From Serilophus lunatus (taxonomy: Eukaryota; Chordata; Aves; Passeriformes; Eurylaimidae): 64,000 nucleotides of DNA. Positions 26,309-40,756 of the stretch are shown here, piece by piece. Location: positions 186,001-250,000 of the forward strand of contig VXBA01005454.1 of assembly GCA_013399895.1 (NCBI GenBank), written 5' to 3'. Both the position numbers and the translations under genes were made by a program. Positions within the stretch are counted from its first letter, which is position 1; every line of letters starts with the position of its first letter. Below the pieces are notes generated by a model that was not told the DNA's origin, did not search any database, and saw nothing but the letters and a program-made list of their open reading frames with translations.

Positions 26309-28220
26309 ATTTATTTAGCTATTCATTTGGGAGTGAATTTGAGATGGTGTAAGCACCTTTTCATCTTTCATACCTTGACTTTCAAAGAAGTTTTACTGTT
26401 CATATTGCCGTGGCTCTTTTGGCTTTTGGGCTTCCTAACAGGAGCTAAGTAGGTTGTGTCGATCTCTAAACGTGGAGTTGGAGGGAACAGATTGGGCACA
26501 ATCTTCTGCTTTTGTGGAGCTACTGGTTTTAGCGGCTGTTTGCCTTCGTATTTACATATCCGCACAGGTCGGTGCTCTTAGTGTCCATTAGGGGCACAAT
26601 ACTGGTCTCTACAGAGAATCAACAAAAAAACCCCTTGTGGCTTTTTTTCATTGCTGCAGTGAAAGGGAACTTAATTAAGTTGTAGATATGACTTTGTGAT
26701 AAAGGCAAGTGTCCAACTATTTTTTACTTCTGCTCTCTAACCTTTCTTTTTCCCTAAAGTGTGCTTAGCACTATATGCTTAAAGCAACAGATACTGGGAT
26801 GGAAAGCAATACACTTTATTCCTTAGATCAATGGTTTTGAAGCCAGGTGTGTGTGCAGAAAATTTGCTGTGAAAAGCAGTATGTATGAGAAGCATCTGAA
26901 GGAGTCTGCACCTTTATTTGGAGAGGGCACCACAAAGCATGCTTGTTTTAAATAAAGTGAAAAATTTGGGCTGCAAGATATGTCATATTGAAGAATGTCT
27001 AACTGTGGAAGTGATTGGCCCAGGAGTGTTCTTAATCTACCATCTCATGATCAGAATTTTCAACCTAAATATGGAAGTTGCAGCTTCTTCATGAGGGTTT
27101 GATTGATGTTAGAATTGAAACAATGATGTTGATTAAACAACCCGTTAATGGCAGCCCTTCTTGATGCTCCAGATTAGGAGGATCCTGACTAACTGTGTGT
27201 CAGGAATCCCTGTGTATGGGTAGGAAGCAGACACCACCTTTCTGCATAGGAGGTGATGTTGATTTCCTTAGAAAGAAATAGATATTTTTATCTTGGCAGG
27301 CTGCAGCGTGAACAAAACAATGAACATTTTGGTCAGCCCTTTGTGCTCAATACTGAGTGACAGTGGTTCATAGGGAGGTCAGTTTGCTGGCCATACAGTT
27401 TGGCATAGTGTGCTAAGTTATTTTCCCACAGAGTATGAACTGCTTGTCTCAGCTGTGATGTTAAAGAGCTGGGGTAATGAATTTTTGTATGAACTGTTTC
27501 TTTTTTTGGAATGACTGTGATGATGATGTTTTTAGACTTCTAAGTGTCCCAGAAATTAGTGAAAATGCTGTAGTATTGCTCATGCAAAATTTGATGTATT
27601 GGTATATTGACAACCAGCTTTGGGCATTAATTGCTTTTGGGATTGTTTTTGTTTGTTGTTTTATATCTAACAGTTGTGGGTAGATTGATCTCAGGATTAG
27701 ACTGGAAAAGGAACTGTCAAAGATTACTCGATAATCTGATCTTTAAAGGAAGAATAACATTAATTTCAAGATTATAACTTGAAGCTTTGAGCCAAACCTA
27801 ACAGACAAAATGATTGCTTCTGTCATTTTTGGGGGAAATAGTACACATCAAAAACACAACACAAAACAAAAAGAACACATCAAAAAGAACAGTTAAATAT
27901 TGTACTGCTCAGGCAAAAGCATTGGCCGGAAAAACAATCATTAAGGGGAACTTGGGTGCCTAGAGAATTTGGAGTGTTTGCATCATTTTTCTCTAATTTA
28001 TGTAATATTTGATTTCAAAGTGACCTTATCATATTTAACCTCGACCTACAGACAACAATTTTCTCCTCCACATTCTTAAGAACCTCAAGCTTTTTAGATC
28101 CAAAAAAATAAAGCTGATTTGATTTGGAGGTTTCTTTTGTCCTTTTTTCCCTCCATTCCCCCCAATTCCATTTTGAGCCTGTATAATTCTGATTGAGTTG
28201 TTAATCTTGATATTTCTTTA

Positions 28221-28288
28221 GTAATAATAAAATACTAAAATATAATAATACTAAAATAGTAATACTAAAATAGTAATAATGAAATAAT
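28221..28288. repeat. A/T minisatellite, AATACTAAAATA-type unit
   Basis: Imperfect tandem copies of a roughly 12-17 bp unit containing AATACTAAAATA alternate with TAATAATA spacers. Copies are close but not identical. Confidence 0.85.
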
Positions 28289-30957
28289 CATGTGATCATT
28301 CTTCAGTTTTGAAAAACCAAATAAACACCAGCTGAGCTATTTGTGTGCTATTTGGCTATCTGCTGGCCATATCATGTCACTGCTTTGTCCTTCATAAATG
28401 ATACATAGACTGGTAGTCATTGCAGTTGAAAGAGACGTGATACGGGATAAATACCTAATTTCACACCATATTAGCTTATATTGCACCTGAGCCTCAGTAT
28501 TAGGACTTTAGGTACTGTTGTGATCAGTTTTTGACCCTGTGGTGCAGAAGTACACTGCACTTAAAACTGTGTTGTGACTGGAAGATCAAATGTCTCCGTG
28601 TGACGGCACCAACGCGTGCGAATAGAGAAAACAGAAATGCTTATAAAATTGCCACCTGACAGTGTTACTACTTGACCTGTGAGCCCTGACAGATCTTGCA
28701 GATGTCAGAAGATGTCAGTAATGGATTCAGGCTGTGATACTTGTCTCTTAAAAAGTCACGTCACAATTAATAGATTCAGGATTCAGTGAGGGTTTTTTGT
28801 TTTCTGCATGGTGGCATACTCATTGCCTCTGTGACACCCTTCATTTCCTTCTGAGCAAATAGAAACCTAGTAGCACGAGCCTCAGGAAGTTGTTAAAGCA
28901 ATTAAAGGCTTCTCTCTCAGCACATTGCATGGTTACCATAGTATCCTCTGCCTCCAAGTCTTTACTGATGATGTCAGTATGCATACAGGGGCTGTTCACA
29001 GCATCTACATGAAGATGATTCAGCCTTCACTAGAGATCATAAGCACCCCTTCATGTGTTCTGTTATCTGTTATTTTAGGAATTCATGAGACTGGAAGGTG
29101 AGTGACTTTTGCTTCACATTTACTAATTTTTATGTATCCTCATACTGTGAAGTTTCATTGTTGGGTTTTTTTTTAATCCTCTATTGCATTGATCACTAAA
29201 TGCATAAAGTGTGTTTTAGCTGAAGCAACTGCATAGCTTTGTGTAATTTGAACCTGACAAAGTCTAAGTAATCTTCATAAATATATTTTAAAAAAGTAAA
29301 AACTGATTTATTAAATAATTCGAAGGTTTTTACCAATTAAAATGCAGGGCTTTATTTTTAATAATAGTAAAAGAAAAAAAATTATGTAATGGGAGAATTA
29401 CCTAAGAGAGAAATGTTCAAGCTTTTTTTTTTTAATTAAAACAAAAGAACAGTAATTAACCCCCATTTCACATCTCCTTTTCTCTTCTTTATGTGTGTAG
29501 TAAGACAGAGGATGAACATATTCTCATAAAACTGTTCTGCATGCAATTTTGTTTGTGTAAGTGGATGTGAATTCATACTGAAATCTACAGTTACTCCTTA
29601 GAAAGGCAAAGGTTCTGTTAGTTATCTTGAACAGCTGAAAATAAAAATTAAAAACACTGAAGGAACTGGTTGTATAGAAAACTTGGAGGACTTCTGCACA
29701 TTTTGGCCTAGCAAGCTAAGTTTATTAATAAGCCTGAGATGCTAGGCCTGTTTGATTTCACAGCTGGAATTTTTTTCCTTTTCCCAGTCCACTGTCTGCT
29801 TAGTTGTAGATAAGTATGATTGCAAATGACCATGCTCAGCATGTGAAGTGTCTGAAACACCAAAAAAACACCCAGAAACAAAAACACTGCAACTCTGTAG
29901 GAGCTAAACTGCAGAACTATAACAAAGGTCCTTCTTTAAATCATCTTTTAATGCCTTGTAACTTTGTTTTGTGTTTATTTTCTTTTCTCATGAGAACTCT
30001 GCAGTGTTTTACTTATGAAACAAGCTATGCAGTTAGTGCTAAAAAGTAGAACAATTTTGAGATGGGAGTGGGGAAAGAGTAAAGAATTATAAGCGTGAAT
30101 GGAAACAAATTTGTAAAAAGGGGCTTTGGTGTTGTAGGAAATTCTAAATTAAGATGGTATGTATTGTACAAGGCCACCAGTTTATCTCCCTTTCCCTGTA
30201 CCCCTCTGTTGTGTATACAGTATGCAAATAAATTTTCATACCCTCTGCCTGTTTTGTCTTCTGCTTTCTGATCATAGATAGCATCCATTGTTTTAGTCAG
30301 ACACTGAAGTCTTTTTTTAGGGTATAGGGTCCTCTACTGACATTTCTTAAGCAAAGTGCTTATTATACACTAATAAGACACTTAGCTATTAATGTTATTA
30401 ATTTCACTAGATGTAGTGCGTTAGAAGGAAAGGAAAGACAGTCTAGTGACAATATTACAGGTTTTTTTGAGTGTGTTTACTTCCATGTAGACTGGGGACT
30501 TTTTGCTTTCCAGTACAAAGATATATGAACTAGGTTTTTTTTGTCTGCTTGGCTGCCTACTTACTAGCTTGGATATCTATAGAGAGAAGAAGAATATTTT
30601 AGATAAAATGAAGAAGCCAACTCCCCTTCCAGTTGTGGTACTTGGTTCTTAAAAAAATAAAGTCTGCTTATGTACTTAATGTAATTATGAATTGGTCACA
30701 GTGTCCTCCTTTACTTTATGGCTTTAGAAATTGCACATTTCTGTTTTAAACTGGAAGGTTGCTGAGCAAGTAAGGACAATAAGATACATAAAATGTTCAT
30801 AAATGGAATATGTAATTATATTAGCTATGTTTAACTTTTAGAATTTGGTACAAAACCATACAGTCAGAGTTTTGAAACCACTTTGGTTAAACGTAAGAAG
30901 TTTTATATAATTGTGGAGAAGAAATTAAAGATCCACTTATAAAGTTATTAAGTAACA

Positions 30958-31075
30958 CTGGTCCCGGTAGAGATTCCTGAAGGACACCACTCCTCAGTGA
31001 AGATGTTCTAACAAAGGCTGATGAGCCAACCCAAGAGCACATTAGCAGTTTTTTTGTGGATGATTTGCATGTTTA
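30958..31075 (-). mobile_element. Possible short CR1 LINE fragment
   Basis: The stretch reading TGGTCCCGGTAGAGATTCCT followed by GAAGGACACCACT resembles the antisense of the CR1 reverse-transcriptase region around the block after the catalytic motif. It is short and diverged. Chance resemblance cannot be excluded. Confidence 0.4.
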
Positions 31076-34000
31076 GATGGAGGTTAGGTTTCAGATCTGG
31101 TTGATTTTTAATTGTGTGTAATTATATCCTGAGCAGGTTTTTTAGTGACTTTAAAAGAGCAGAGAAAAGTCAGCTTTCTTCAGCTGGTGGCAGCCACCTG
31201 GCCTTTACTTGTATGGGAGTAAGTCTCATTTTTTTAAGTGTATTTTTCTTCTCTTCAGTAGTTCTTCCTGTTTTGTACCCTGACATAGGAGGAAGGAAAT
31301 CCTGTAGCCGTTAATTTTTTTGTGTGTGTGGCACATTAGACACAATCACCCAGTATGGAACACATGTAGCAAAGGAGAAGTGATTGTCCAAGGCACAACT
31401 GTTTCTTTAATGAGTGTCTGTCTAATGACGTAGCAGTCGTTTGGAATTGGGGTCTTCTTTTTCATGTTTATTTATAGCTTGATTCTACTACCACCTGGTC
31501 TTTTGACCCTGTGTTCAGATTTCACATTCAAACACTTTTTTTCTGTTTGTTTTTCTACTACAATCCTGTTAGGTCATTTATAGGGGTGCATGTTTGGGCA
31601 TACTCTTGAGATCTCCTATTATAGTGGTGTCATTAATCATTGGTATGTTTTCTCCATTCTAAGCAGAAAACAAGCAGGATTATAGGAACACCAAGGGGAA
31701 AGGATAAAGAATACTTTACAGGAAGAAACTCATTTTTTTTTCAAATAATCCTGTAATACTGAGCATACAGAAGGCCCTCACAGAATTAGAGGGAGTTTCA
31801 AAAGGATATTGAGGATGAAAAAATTAATTACCTTAAGCATGAACTGGAGAAGTTTTTAAAGGAAAAAACAACTTGAAGAGGGTAAATTGGGAACACTTCC
31901 AGTTTCTATTATGTAACAAGAGAACAAGATTAGCTAAGCTAATGCTAATAATTTTTGAGGATGCTCAGAAGAGTAGTCTTGCTCTTGCTTTCCTCAGCCT
32001 CACTCCCCTGGTGCTCTTCTCTCCCTACAGCAGTCATAGGGTGAGTTTGTTGAGGAGATTGATGCTACAGAAACCTAATCTGTAGCAAAGCTAAGAGCTT
32101 TTCCACCACATTAGTGAAATGAACCTACTCCACTTGAAGCTGTGGACTCGCAAAGTCTGTCATGGTAGAGAAAATGGGATAAACTGCCCCACAGGGCATT
32201 AGCTCAAAGCATATTCAACTGTATTAGCTTAGCCATAAAGTGGAACCATACCCTCAAATCATGGTTGGGTTTTATGGATTTTAAAATCCCTCTGTTCAAA
32301 AGTAATTGTGAGAGAGAACACCTGGTTTGCACTGAATTAAATGAATAGTTTCTGAATGTTTTCCCTGATATTTAGGGATGTTACTATTCAAATAGAAATC
32401 TTAGATAATTTTTTTACGTTGTTTGAAAAAGGGAACTGATTTCAAGACCTGACACTATGAATTTGCTGGTTTTAAATTATGGCACCCTGGCTCCCCCACT
32501 CCAGCCCTGGCCATGTGATTAGTTACACATGTGCATGTGCTTGGTGGACATAGATCTTTAACCTCGCTGTGGCTGGATGTGTGATTATGGAGCTGTGACC
32601 ACTTTGCCTTTCTTAATCTGTGTAATCTGGCCAGATTTTTTCTGAAAACAAAGCTTTAAGCAGTTTTGTATAGTTGTATCTTTAAAGCATGGAAGTTGTC
32701 GTCTTATTGTTGTTTTTTTTTCATTCACCATAGAAGTTAATTATAATGGAGGAAATACATAGTCTTTCAGAATCAATGTTTAGTCAGTTATCTCTTATGA
32801 CATTGTTTGTGCACATGTATGTAGAAAGGGGCAATAAAGGCTATGCAGGTTGCATTTTAGTCAATAGGAGAAAAATTGTGCCCTAATCTTGCTAAGATTT
32901 GCTTACAGAGAAGTACCTAATATTTTTGTTCTTGTCAAAGTGAAATTACTTGGAGATAAGCATCAATGTGTTTCTGTAAGATTGGATCATTTAATTGGGA
33001 GTGTTAAAAATGTAGAAAAAAATCCATAAGTAACTGTGTAACAGTTGTGAGGGGTTTTTTCATTTTGATGGTTTTTTGGCATTATTCCAAAAATCATGCT
33101 TCAGCTGTGCCCCTGAGATACAGAATTTTTCTTCTGTAGCTGTATGAAAATGAAGAACAATCTGCATATTTTTTTTTTAGTTGACTTTCTTCTAGCTGCC
33201 TTTCTTTTGTCTGGAACCACGCTCATATGTTTGTCTCAATTTGTATGACAATATTAATACAGGTGGAACTGGTAGTGAGAAAGGACTAGCATTCTCCTCA
33301 ATGGATTTCTAAAGTTCAAGGATTTTTTATCATATTGACTTGTAATTAGTGCATTGATATCCAAAATCACATCATCCTGTTCTGAAAATATTGCCTTCTG
33401 GTGTTGGGAATATTGTTTTATCCTATGAATATGATCGTTTTGCGATGGCAGGTGGCTTAGATGACCTTTAGAAGGAAACAACTGTAAAGGCAAATACACA
33501 CAAAAATAATAATGTCTTAGAAAAAAAGTAGGTTACATCTTTTATCTTTCACTTTTTTGTCATGTTTATGTGGGACAACAGAGTATGAGATTCTTCATTG
33601 TTAATGTAGCTTTAAAAACTTTATGCTGAATTTCAGAGAAAAATGCTTCAAAAAAGGTAATACCCAAATGTAATATTATCTTTTGTACTCGAGTGCCAAC
33701 TATAAGCTTGCATTTTTATTTTATGAGTGAGAGTTTATTTAAGAAGGCATTTTCAACATACATTTTTACAGAAAATTATTTTTTTCTGCAAGCTGTTAAC
33801 CTTTATTTCAATATTTCAGTCGTTTTCTTTGCAAGCCGTCCACCATGACTATTCATGGGTATCATCTTTTAACTAAAAGAGGTTTTATCTTTTAATGTTA
33901 CAGAATTGTGAAGCCATTGGAGGTATAGTGGATAGTTTCCTTATAGTAATTAAAACACATATGGAGCTTGTGGGTGAAATGTATTTGAGTGCTGGTCAGT

Positions 34001-36074
34001 GCTAGTTGGTGCTGACCATGAACTACTTACGACCAACCAAAAAAACCTCTTCACTGAATTCTGTTAGCTGTTAGAAAGATGGAGGTATGTCTGTTATCTT
34101 CTTATGTCTGTTATTGTCATAAATACACAAGCATTTCACTTGTTGGAGGTAAACTGCAACAGGGTATGGGAAAAAATCTGTGATTTCTCACTTTAAATTG
34201 GAATAGTTATAGCTATCATTTAAATATAATTTTGAGAATTTTGAGGATTGTTTTGAAGAAGAAAACAATTTGACGTTTTCTGTTTATATTTAAAGACGAG
34301 TCTATAACTGGCCGATTTGCTTTATAAGTCTACGTTTTCCAAATGCAAGTTGTCAGATTTTAGTTTGTCACATTTTTAGTTGTCAGATTTTATGGGCATT
34401 ATTATTTATGTTTTGATTCTTAGTTTGTACAACATTATGATTGACAAAACTGGAGTTAGAGCTGCTACTGAATACCAGGTTTCCCACTGTATTTGATAAT
34501 GAATTTTCAGGACTACTTTGTGTCCTGTCTTTAAAACTAACAAATGCTTAGCAGAAAAGCAAACTTCAGATACATGCTGCAACTACAGTCAACGCAGCAT
34601 CTTAGAAGGTCAGTTGTAGTTAATGTTGGTTTTGCTTAACTTTCTGTAACTGGAGGATAAGAAAGCACATAGTGCAAATAGCCTTCAATGTCCATCTGTT
34701 GTGTGCAGTGCATCAGCAGTAGCTGCTAAAGTCCCTCTGGAAAACTGTCTGGCATTCTGTTTGGTACTGCCAGTACTCTGGTGTAGGAGAGGAGTACTGG
34801 CTTTTGTTCATGTAGTATTAAAAATATAGCTTTTATTGACATGGCTCTGGTTTTTCATGGTATTTCTTGGGTTTTGTTTTTTTCTCCTTCCCCAAAAGCA
34901 ACACAGTGATCACCACATTCTGTCAGGCCTCTTTGATGGCTGAATAACTCAAAGGTATTGAAAATATTTTTCTTTGTGGCTAATGCAGAATCAGACTCAA
35001 TTTTCTTCAGCCGTGGTATGGTGCCAAGACTGATAAATGATGGAGCTGTTTTGTTGCCTGATACAGAACACCTAGAAAAGTACGGGATGAGTGGTTAGAG
35101 GTGAAATAGAATTGCCTGTTTCGAGAATGGGATGAATAGAGAAATTTGGACAGATGGGAAAAGCACACAACTATGTTAGAACAAATTCTAGTTGTTTTTA
35201 CTAGAAAATTCTTCAGGCGTCCTCTGTTCCTGTCCTCTCCTCCAAAGTTTAATGATAATTTCTTACAAAGTGTTAAAATCTGTTAAAACTTAGGCAACAA
35301 ATTTGAGGTGGCTCAGCTGCTAGTCATGAGCTTTTGGAAAAAGTTTTATAGGGTGAGCATGTGGCAAGGAAATGAAGGTCACCTTCCACCCAGCAGTTAT
35401 GTTAAAAATGAGTGAAAAGTTCTGCAACTAAACAGTACTAGGGATTTTTTTTTTCTGTACCACCTTTGTTCTGCTTACATGCTCACCCTGTGCACAATCC
35501 ACCACCTTCACTTCTGTGGAAGTTAAGCTGTGTTTGGAGCTGCCTTCTTACTTAACTACCTTTGAAAGGACAGTGGAGCCTGAGGAACAAAGCAGTCTGT
35601 GGAACCTCTGAGCCATCTCATTGCAGGTGCAATAGTGATGCTGATGCCTGCTGCTTCAGAATTGCTTCTGTCCACTTGGTCCAGATAGTTTGCTGAAAGA
35701 AACAATAGCTATGTGACACAAAGTGGAATTTTGTTTATGTGTTTTGTCCAGTTACAGCGCTAATAAATAAAACCTTTATCTGTAATTGAAATCCCATGCT
35801 ACTACAGCACAACTACACAGCGCAGACTGCCTCAGCTGATCTCATGCTTGTGAAGTGACACAAAAAAACGTTATTGCTCCTCTTGCTCCAGGTAGCTGAT
35901 GTGGAGGAGGCAAGCAGTGCTTACAGTCCCCAGCTGGGTGTTAAACTTCTAGGTGTGCTATGATGGATCTGCTCGGGGTGTGACACTATAGAATTGGATG
36001 GTAAGGGTGGTTGGGTGAATGTTTCTGCAGATTTCCTCAAGGAATAAATAAGGTATACAAAATTTAAGGATATT
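31076..36074. other. Intron 1 sequence, nothing recognised
   Basis: AT-rich unique-looking DNA. A small interrupted repeat of TTGTCAGATTTTA occurs at about 34350-34395. No gene, RNA or clear transposon fragment was identified. Confidence 0.45.
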
Positions 36075-37320
36075 AATTTTCTAGCAGGGATTTTAACAAC
36101 AATTGGCAGGAGGTAAATGTTTGATACAATATGTAACAGACTTCCAAGGACTGGAGATTAATGGCGTGGTTGGAGGCTGTCTGGGGCACAGCGATCACAA
36201 AGTGATAGTGATTCTGGTTCTTGGACAGGTAGGAAGGAGGATTAGCAGAACTTTTGCTTTGGGCTTTCAGAGGGTACAGAGAGCCTTGACTGGCACTCAG
36301 GAAGAAGAGACTGTTCCACGTTTGGAAGAAGGGGCAGGCCACTCCAGAGGACTGCAAGGATGTTCTGATGTCCTTCAGGGAGAAAATTAGAAGGGCAAAG
36401 ACCAACTAGAACTTAATCTGGCTATTTCTTTAAAAGACAATAAGAAACATTTCTGTAAGTAGATCAGCAACAAAAAAGAGGGCCAAGAAGAACCTTTATT
36501 GGATATGGTAGGAAACATAGTGACAAAGGCTGAGGAAAAGGGTGAGGTATTTAATGGCTTCTTTGCTTTAGTCTTTAATAGCAAGAGTAGTTGTCTTCTG
36601 CGTACCCAGCTTTCTGAGGTGGAAGACAGGGACAGGGAGTGGAAAAACCCCTAATAATCCAGGGGGGAATGGTCAGTGGCCTGTTACACTGTTCAACACA
36701 CACAAGTCTAGAGGGTGAATGGAATCCACCTCGAGGCTCTGAGGGACCTAGCAGAAGTGTTTACTGAGCCAATTTCCATCATTTTCAGCAGTTCTGGATA
36801 ACCAGGGAAGTCCCAGTTGACTGGAGGTTGGCAAGTGTAATGCCCATCTAAAAGAAGGGCTTGAAGGAGGATCTGTGGAACTACAGGCCTGTCAGCCTGA
36901 TCCTGGTGCTGGGGAAGGTCATTGAGCAGGTCATCTTGGGTGTGATCACACAACATGTACGAAGGCAACCAGAGTCAGGCCCAGCCAGCAGGGGGTTTGT
37001 GAAAGGCAGATCCTGCTTGACCAGTCTGGTCTCCTGCTATGGAGAGATAACTTGCTCGGTGGGTGAGGGAAAGGCACTGGATGGTGCTTGTCTGGATGGT
37101 AATGCCTTTGACGTTACAGTGCTGCCCACAACATTCATCTGGAGAAGCTGTCTGCCCATGTCTTGAATGTGTGTACTCGTTGCTGGTTAAAAAACTGGCT
37201 GGATGGCTCAGACCACTGACATGGAGCTGTTGGCCAGTCACCAATGATGTTGTTCTCCAGGGCTCAGCACAACTTCAGAAGAGGTTGTAGCCAGATGGGG
37301 GTTGGCCTCTTCTCCCACGT
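36075..37320 (+). mobile_element. CR1 LINE fragment, endonuclease end to RT, then 3' jump
   Basis: On the + strand the frames follow the order of CR1 ORF2. A block ending GGCLGHSDHKVIV at about 36165-36215 marks the end of the endonuclease domain. Linker sequence follows, and then the start of reverse transcriptase (NYRPVSLILVLGKVIEQVI and GRSCLTSLVSCYGE, 36879-37048). At about 37260 the sequence jumps from the RT block LQGSAQ to a block typical of the CR1 region close to the 3' end, so an internal deletion has removed the rest of RT. Many stops and frameshifts show it is dead. Confidence 0.85.
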
Positions 37321-40300
37321 AAGAGTTGAATCAGACAAGAGGGAACAAAGTAATTAAGTGTTGTGGTTAATTCTTTTATCAAGTGGTAGATGTGGGATCT
37401 TTACTGATACACTACAGCATTTCTCTCTTAAAGGCTAGAAATGCCATTTATTCATTGCATTCCTGTTCTCTGCTTTCCTCACAATGTGCCTTAAAGTAAA
37501 CCATAATATAACCATACAAAGGTGATTGTAAAAATGTGTTACCAAAAGTAAAAGTGTTTACTAAGGTGGCATGGGTACCTATTAGAGTAATCCAGCTTTA
37601 AGGAAAGAAAATCGACATTGAGTTTGCAAGCCTAATTTTCAGAAGAATGTGTATATATCTCTCTAAAATCAATACTCCTATTTTTAGGGTATTTTAACAA
37701 ACTGTTGGCTAACAGTTTTCAATGTCATAATCGTTGGATACAAAGTGAAGTTTAGACCATGGAGTTTTAGTGGTGAAATTTCCCATGTCCCACGTTTCAA
37801 GTACCCTTCTACAATCTCTGGCACATATTTGTATTTTGTCATCACTGAGCAATTCCACCTTTCTTTTCCTTACCTTAAACCATCCAGTTTTAGTGCAGAG
37901 GCACTTTTATGGGTTGCCATACCAGATTGCATCCTGATACAAAGACAGGTGTCCCCAGTGTTACAAAAAATTTTGCTGAGCAGACTATTTAAAAGGCAGT
38001 CTAAAAGCCAAGTTTGACATCTGGATTTTTTGTAACAGTAAGCCTTCAAAATATTAAAAGATAGTTTTGTTAGCTTAAAACCTAGAAAAGACAATTCTGC
38101 AATGTATGAAATACAAGAGCTTTGCAGAGGCTACCAAAGCCCTACCAAAGTTGCACAGAGTAACAGACATTCATATTATCCCTTCCTGCTTCTGTAGTCT
38201 GAATTGAAAGATAGAAGCTCAGTTCTGGAGAATAAGGGAAGACAGAAATCCAGAGTTAAAGCATTTGAGTTGCTGAAGCTGTCTTCTTTAATAGGAACAA
38301 ACAGCCATGTTTGGAAAAGAATCATCAGATCTACAGCCCTTTCTTATGGAAGAGTCAGAAAATATCCCTTGAATAAATAAATGGAAGGTAAGCGTAGGAT
38401 GTGACTTGAACCTGAGGGAAAGGCAAATCTTTTCTTGCTGGTGTGGAGGTTCTGCTGTATGACGTATGCCATTGTTTCTTAAAATGCCTTGAAGTTGCTA
38501 CCTTATTTTTATTTTACATTGACTTATTTTATTTGTTAGTGAATTTTGTCTTATATGAAACTGTCAGTGTAATCCATCAGAAAAACAACTGTTTCCCCAC
38601 TTATGATCATAATAGTATTAAAAACTTTTAACTATTCTGAACAACTGAAGTAGATACTGACTTTCAAGTGGTTTGCTTAGTCTGCTAGTAGGTGATCTCC
38701 TTCTCCATTATATTAAACTGGGCAAATTGTGCTGTTTTAAATTCTTGTCATATTTTATGGTAAAACACATTTAAAAGTCTTCTTTTCTTCCTGTATTTTT
38801 TTATTAGTTAAGGAGAACTTAAAATGTGACAATGAAATGTTTATGCAAATTATTTTTAGTTCTGATCTAAAAACTTATATTTGGGTTCTTTTTACTTTGC
38901 TCTCAAATGTCTTTTTCTCTCTGATTGCATTCAACTGCTTTCAACTACTGCATCTCTGAAATCTTGTGGGATTTGGTTTTTGAGACTCAGCTGGAATAAT
39001 TTACTTCTGAGTAAAAATGTATATCTAAACTAGAAGTAGTTTATGCTAAAATTCTTTATAATGTTTTGCTTAGCCCTTGAAATTGAGCATTTTGTAAAAT
39101 TCTACACTGATTTTAATTTTTTTCTTTTCCTGCAAAAAGTGCATGTTTTGTTTACAATTTAGAGATGAGTATTTGCGATTTAGAGATGAGTGGACATGTA
39201 AAAAACTCCACAAGCTAAAAAGTATTCTGCACAAAAATCCTATTCAGAATATTTTCTGCTGTGACTTTTATACAAGGTTTGAGTGCCTGTTTTTTCTTTC
39301 CTCAGCTCACATCCCTCACCTTCTGGTAGCTTTCACCCTCTGTGAGAAAAATCAGTCTTTTTGAGTGGGGAACTAGGAATGGGGGATTTGGGACTTTTGC
39401 TACAGATGGTGTCATGTAAGAGAAGATAAAAAGATGCTTGGAAAAGTAATTATATGCAGGCAAGTGACTGTGGGTTTTATTTGGAAAAACTGCAATAGGT
39501 AAGAGATCTTTCAATCAACTGGTTTTACCTTGTCATAAGTTTCAGTGGTATGCCCTTAATAAGTATTAGTGTGTTAATTAAAAAGTATGTCCCTTTATTA
39601 GTCTAAAACTTATTTTTTATTACAGGTCTATAAGTACTAATCTAGAACTTAATATTTATTATAAGTTTATATAATGTGAAATTCTGCAGTTGACCTAGAT
39701 GAAATACAAACATGTAAATGAGTTTCTTTACAAATCTAATTCTGGGAGGGCAGTCTCTTATCTCTAGTTTGGGTGTTTTATGCCACTGCATTAAGCAGAA
39801 ACATATAAATATGTTAATGCAATTATATTAATTAAGAATGACAGTTTAATATAAATTTTTGTTATAAAGTTTTCCTATCCTGTAATTGAACTAGTGCTAA
39901 AACAGTTTTCCTTTATAGGAAACCGGTTGTTAAAATAAAAGCAAGCGAAATTAGTGTGTGTTATACTACAAATAAAACTCATTCCAGCATTCCTGCAAAC
40001 ATACCTGTGTGCTTATGAATTGGTGATGATGTAGCTTGGGTCATGACCAGGTTTCCAATGCATATGCTCATGAGTGAGCCTTCTCACGAATATTCCAACT
40101 GAGTTCACGGGATTAGGTTTGCACTCATGTGAACAAATCATGTCTCTGCTGATTGATGTCTATGGGCTGTATTTTTAGAAGTATTCAGCATTGAATGTGA
40201 TGATTGCCTTGGAGAATCTGGCATAAAGGAATTGCAAGCCTTTGTGAAATTTGGCTTGCTGGTATTTTGCAGGCAGCTTCTGTCTGCATACCATTTGAAT

Positions 40301-40756
40301 AGCTGACTGTTGATTGGACACACTTCCTTTTTCAGAATGGTTTCTTATCTATGGATAAAGAAATATTTGTGTCACACACCATCTTTTTTTTGTATGTCAG
40401 AGGGATGAATCCATGGGCTGCAGTAGCTCTGATATCCTTTCATAGGTTGTGATAATGTTTTTATTTTCTAAAAAGCACTCCATTGCCTTGATAAAGTTTT
40501 TCCTGTCATCTCTTGACAAGCACTGTAACATGGTGGCTTTCATTGCTTCTTCTGTAGGATTTAGGATTAGAAGTGCTTGGTTTTGTTACCCATGTTCTTC
40601 TTTGACCAGAAATTCATGCACTGGGCCAAGTAGTAACAAGCTTTTTGTTGCTACTTACAGAATTTGTTGAAGCAGCAAAATACTCTGACGCTGGGTACAA
40701 TAAAAGGTTTTTAAAATCTGAGGCTCAAGGATTGTTTTTAATTATTGCTATTCTTG
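37321..40756. other. Intron 1 sequence, nothing recognised
   Basis: AT-rich unique-looking DNA with a small direct repeat TTTAGAGATGAGT at about 39159-39191. No gene or clear transposon was identified. Confidence 0.45.

Larger units (their letters stand above)
25126..30954. other. Intron 1 sequence with low-complexity tracts
   Basis: Unique-looking AT-rich DNA. It contains a G/T-rich tract (26121-26308) and an A/T minisatellite (28221-28288), listed separately. No gene or clear transposon was identified. Confidence 0.45.

Noticed and set aside
26007..26318. 103-codon frame rich in Gly, Phe, Val and Cys
   Set aside because: It largely translates the G/T-rich tract; no family resemblance and no splice context.
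31960..32055. Exon-like segment with a strong acceptor (CTCTCCCTACAG) followed by a GGTGAG donor
   Set aside because: The exon would be only about ten bases long and no conserved coding or leader context supports it.
36861..37166. Reverse-transcriptase-like frame as a possible gene
   Set aside because: It is a fragment of a CR1 LINE with frameshifts and an internal deletion.
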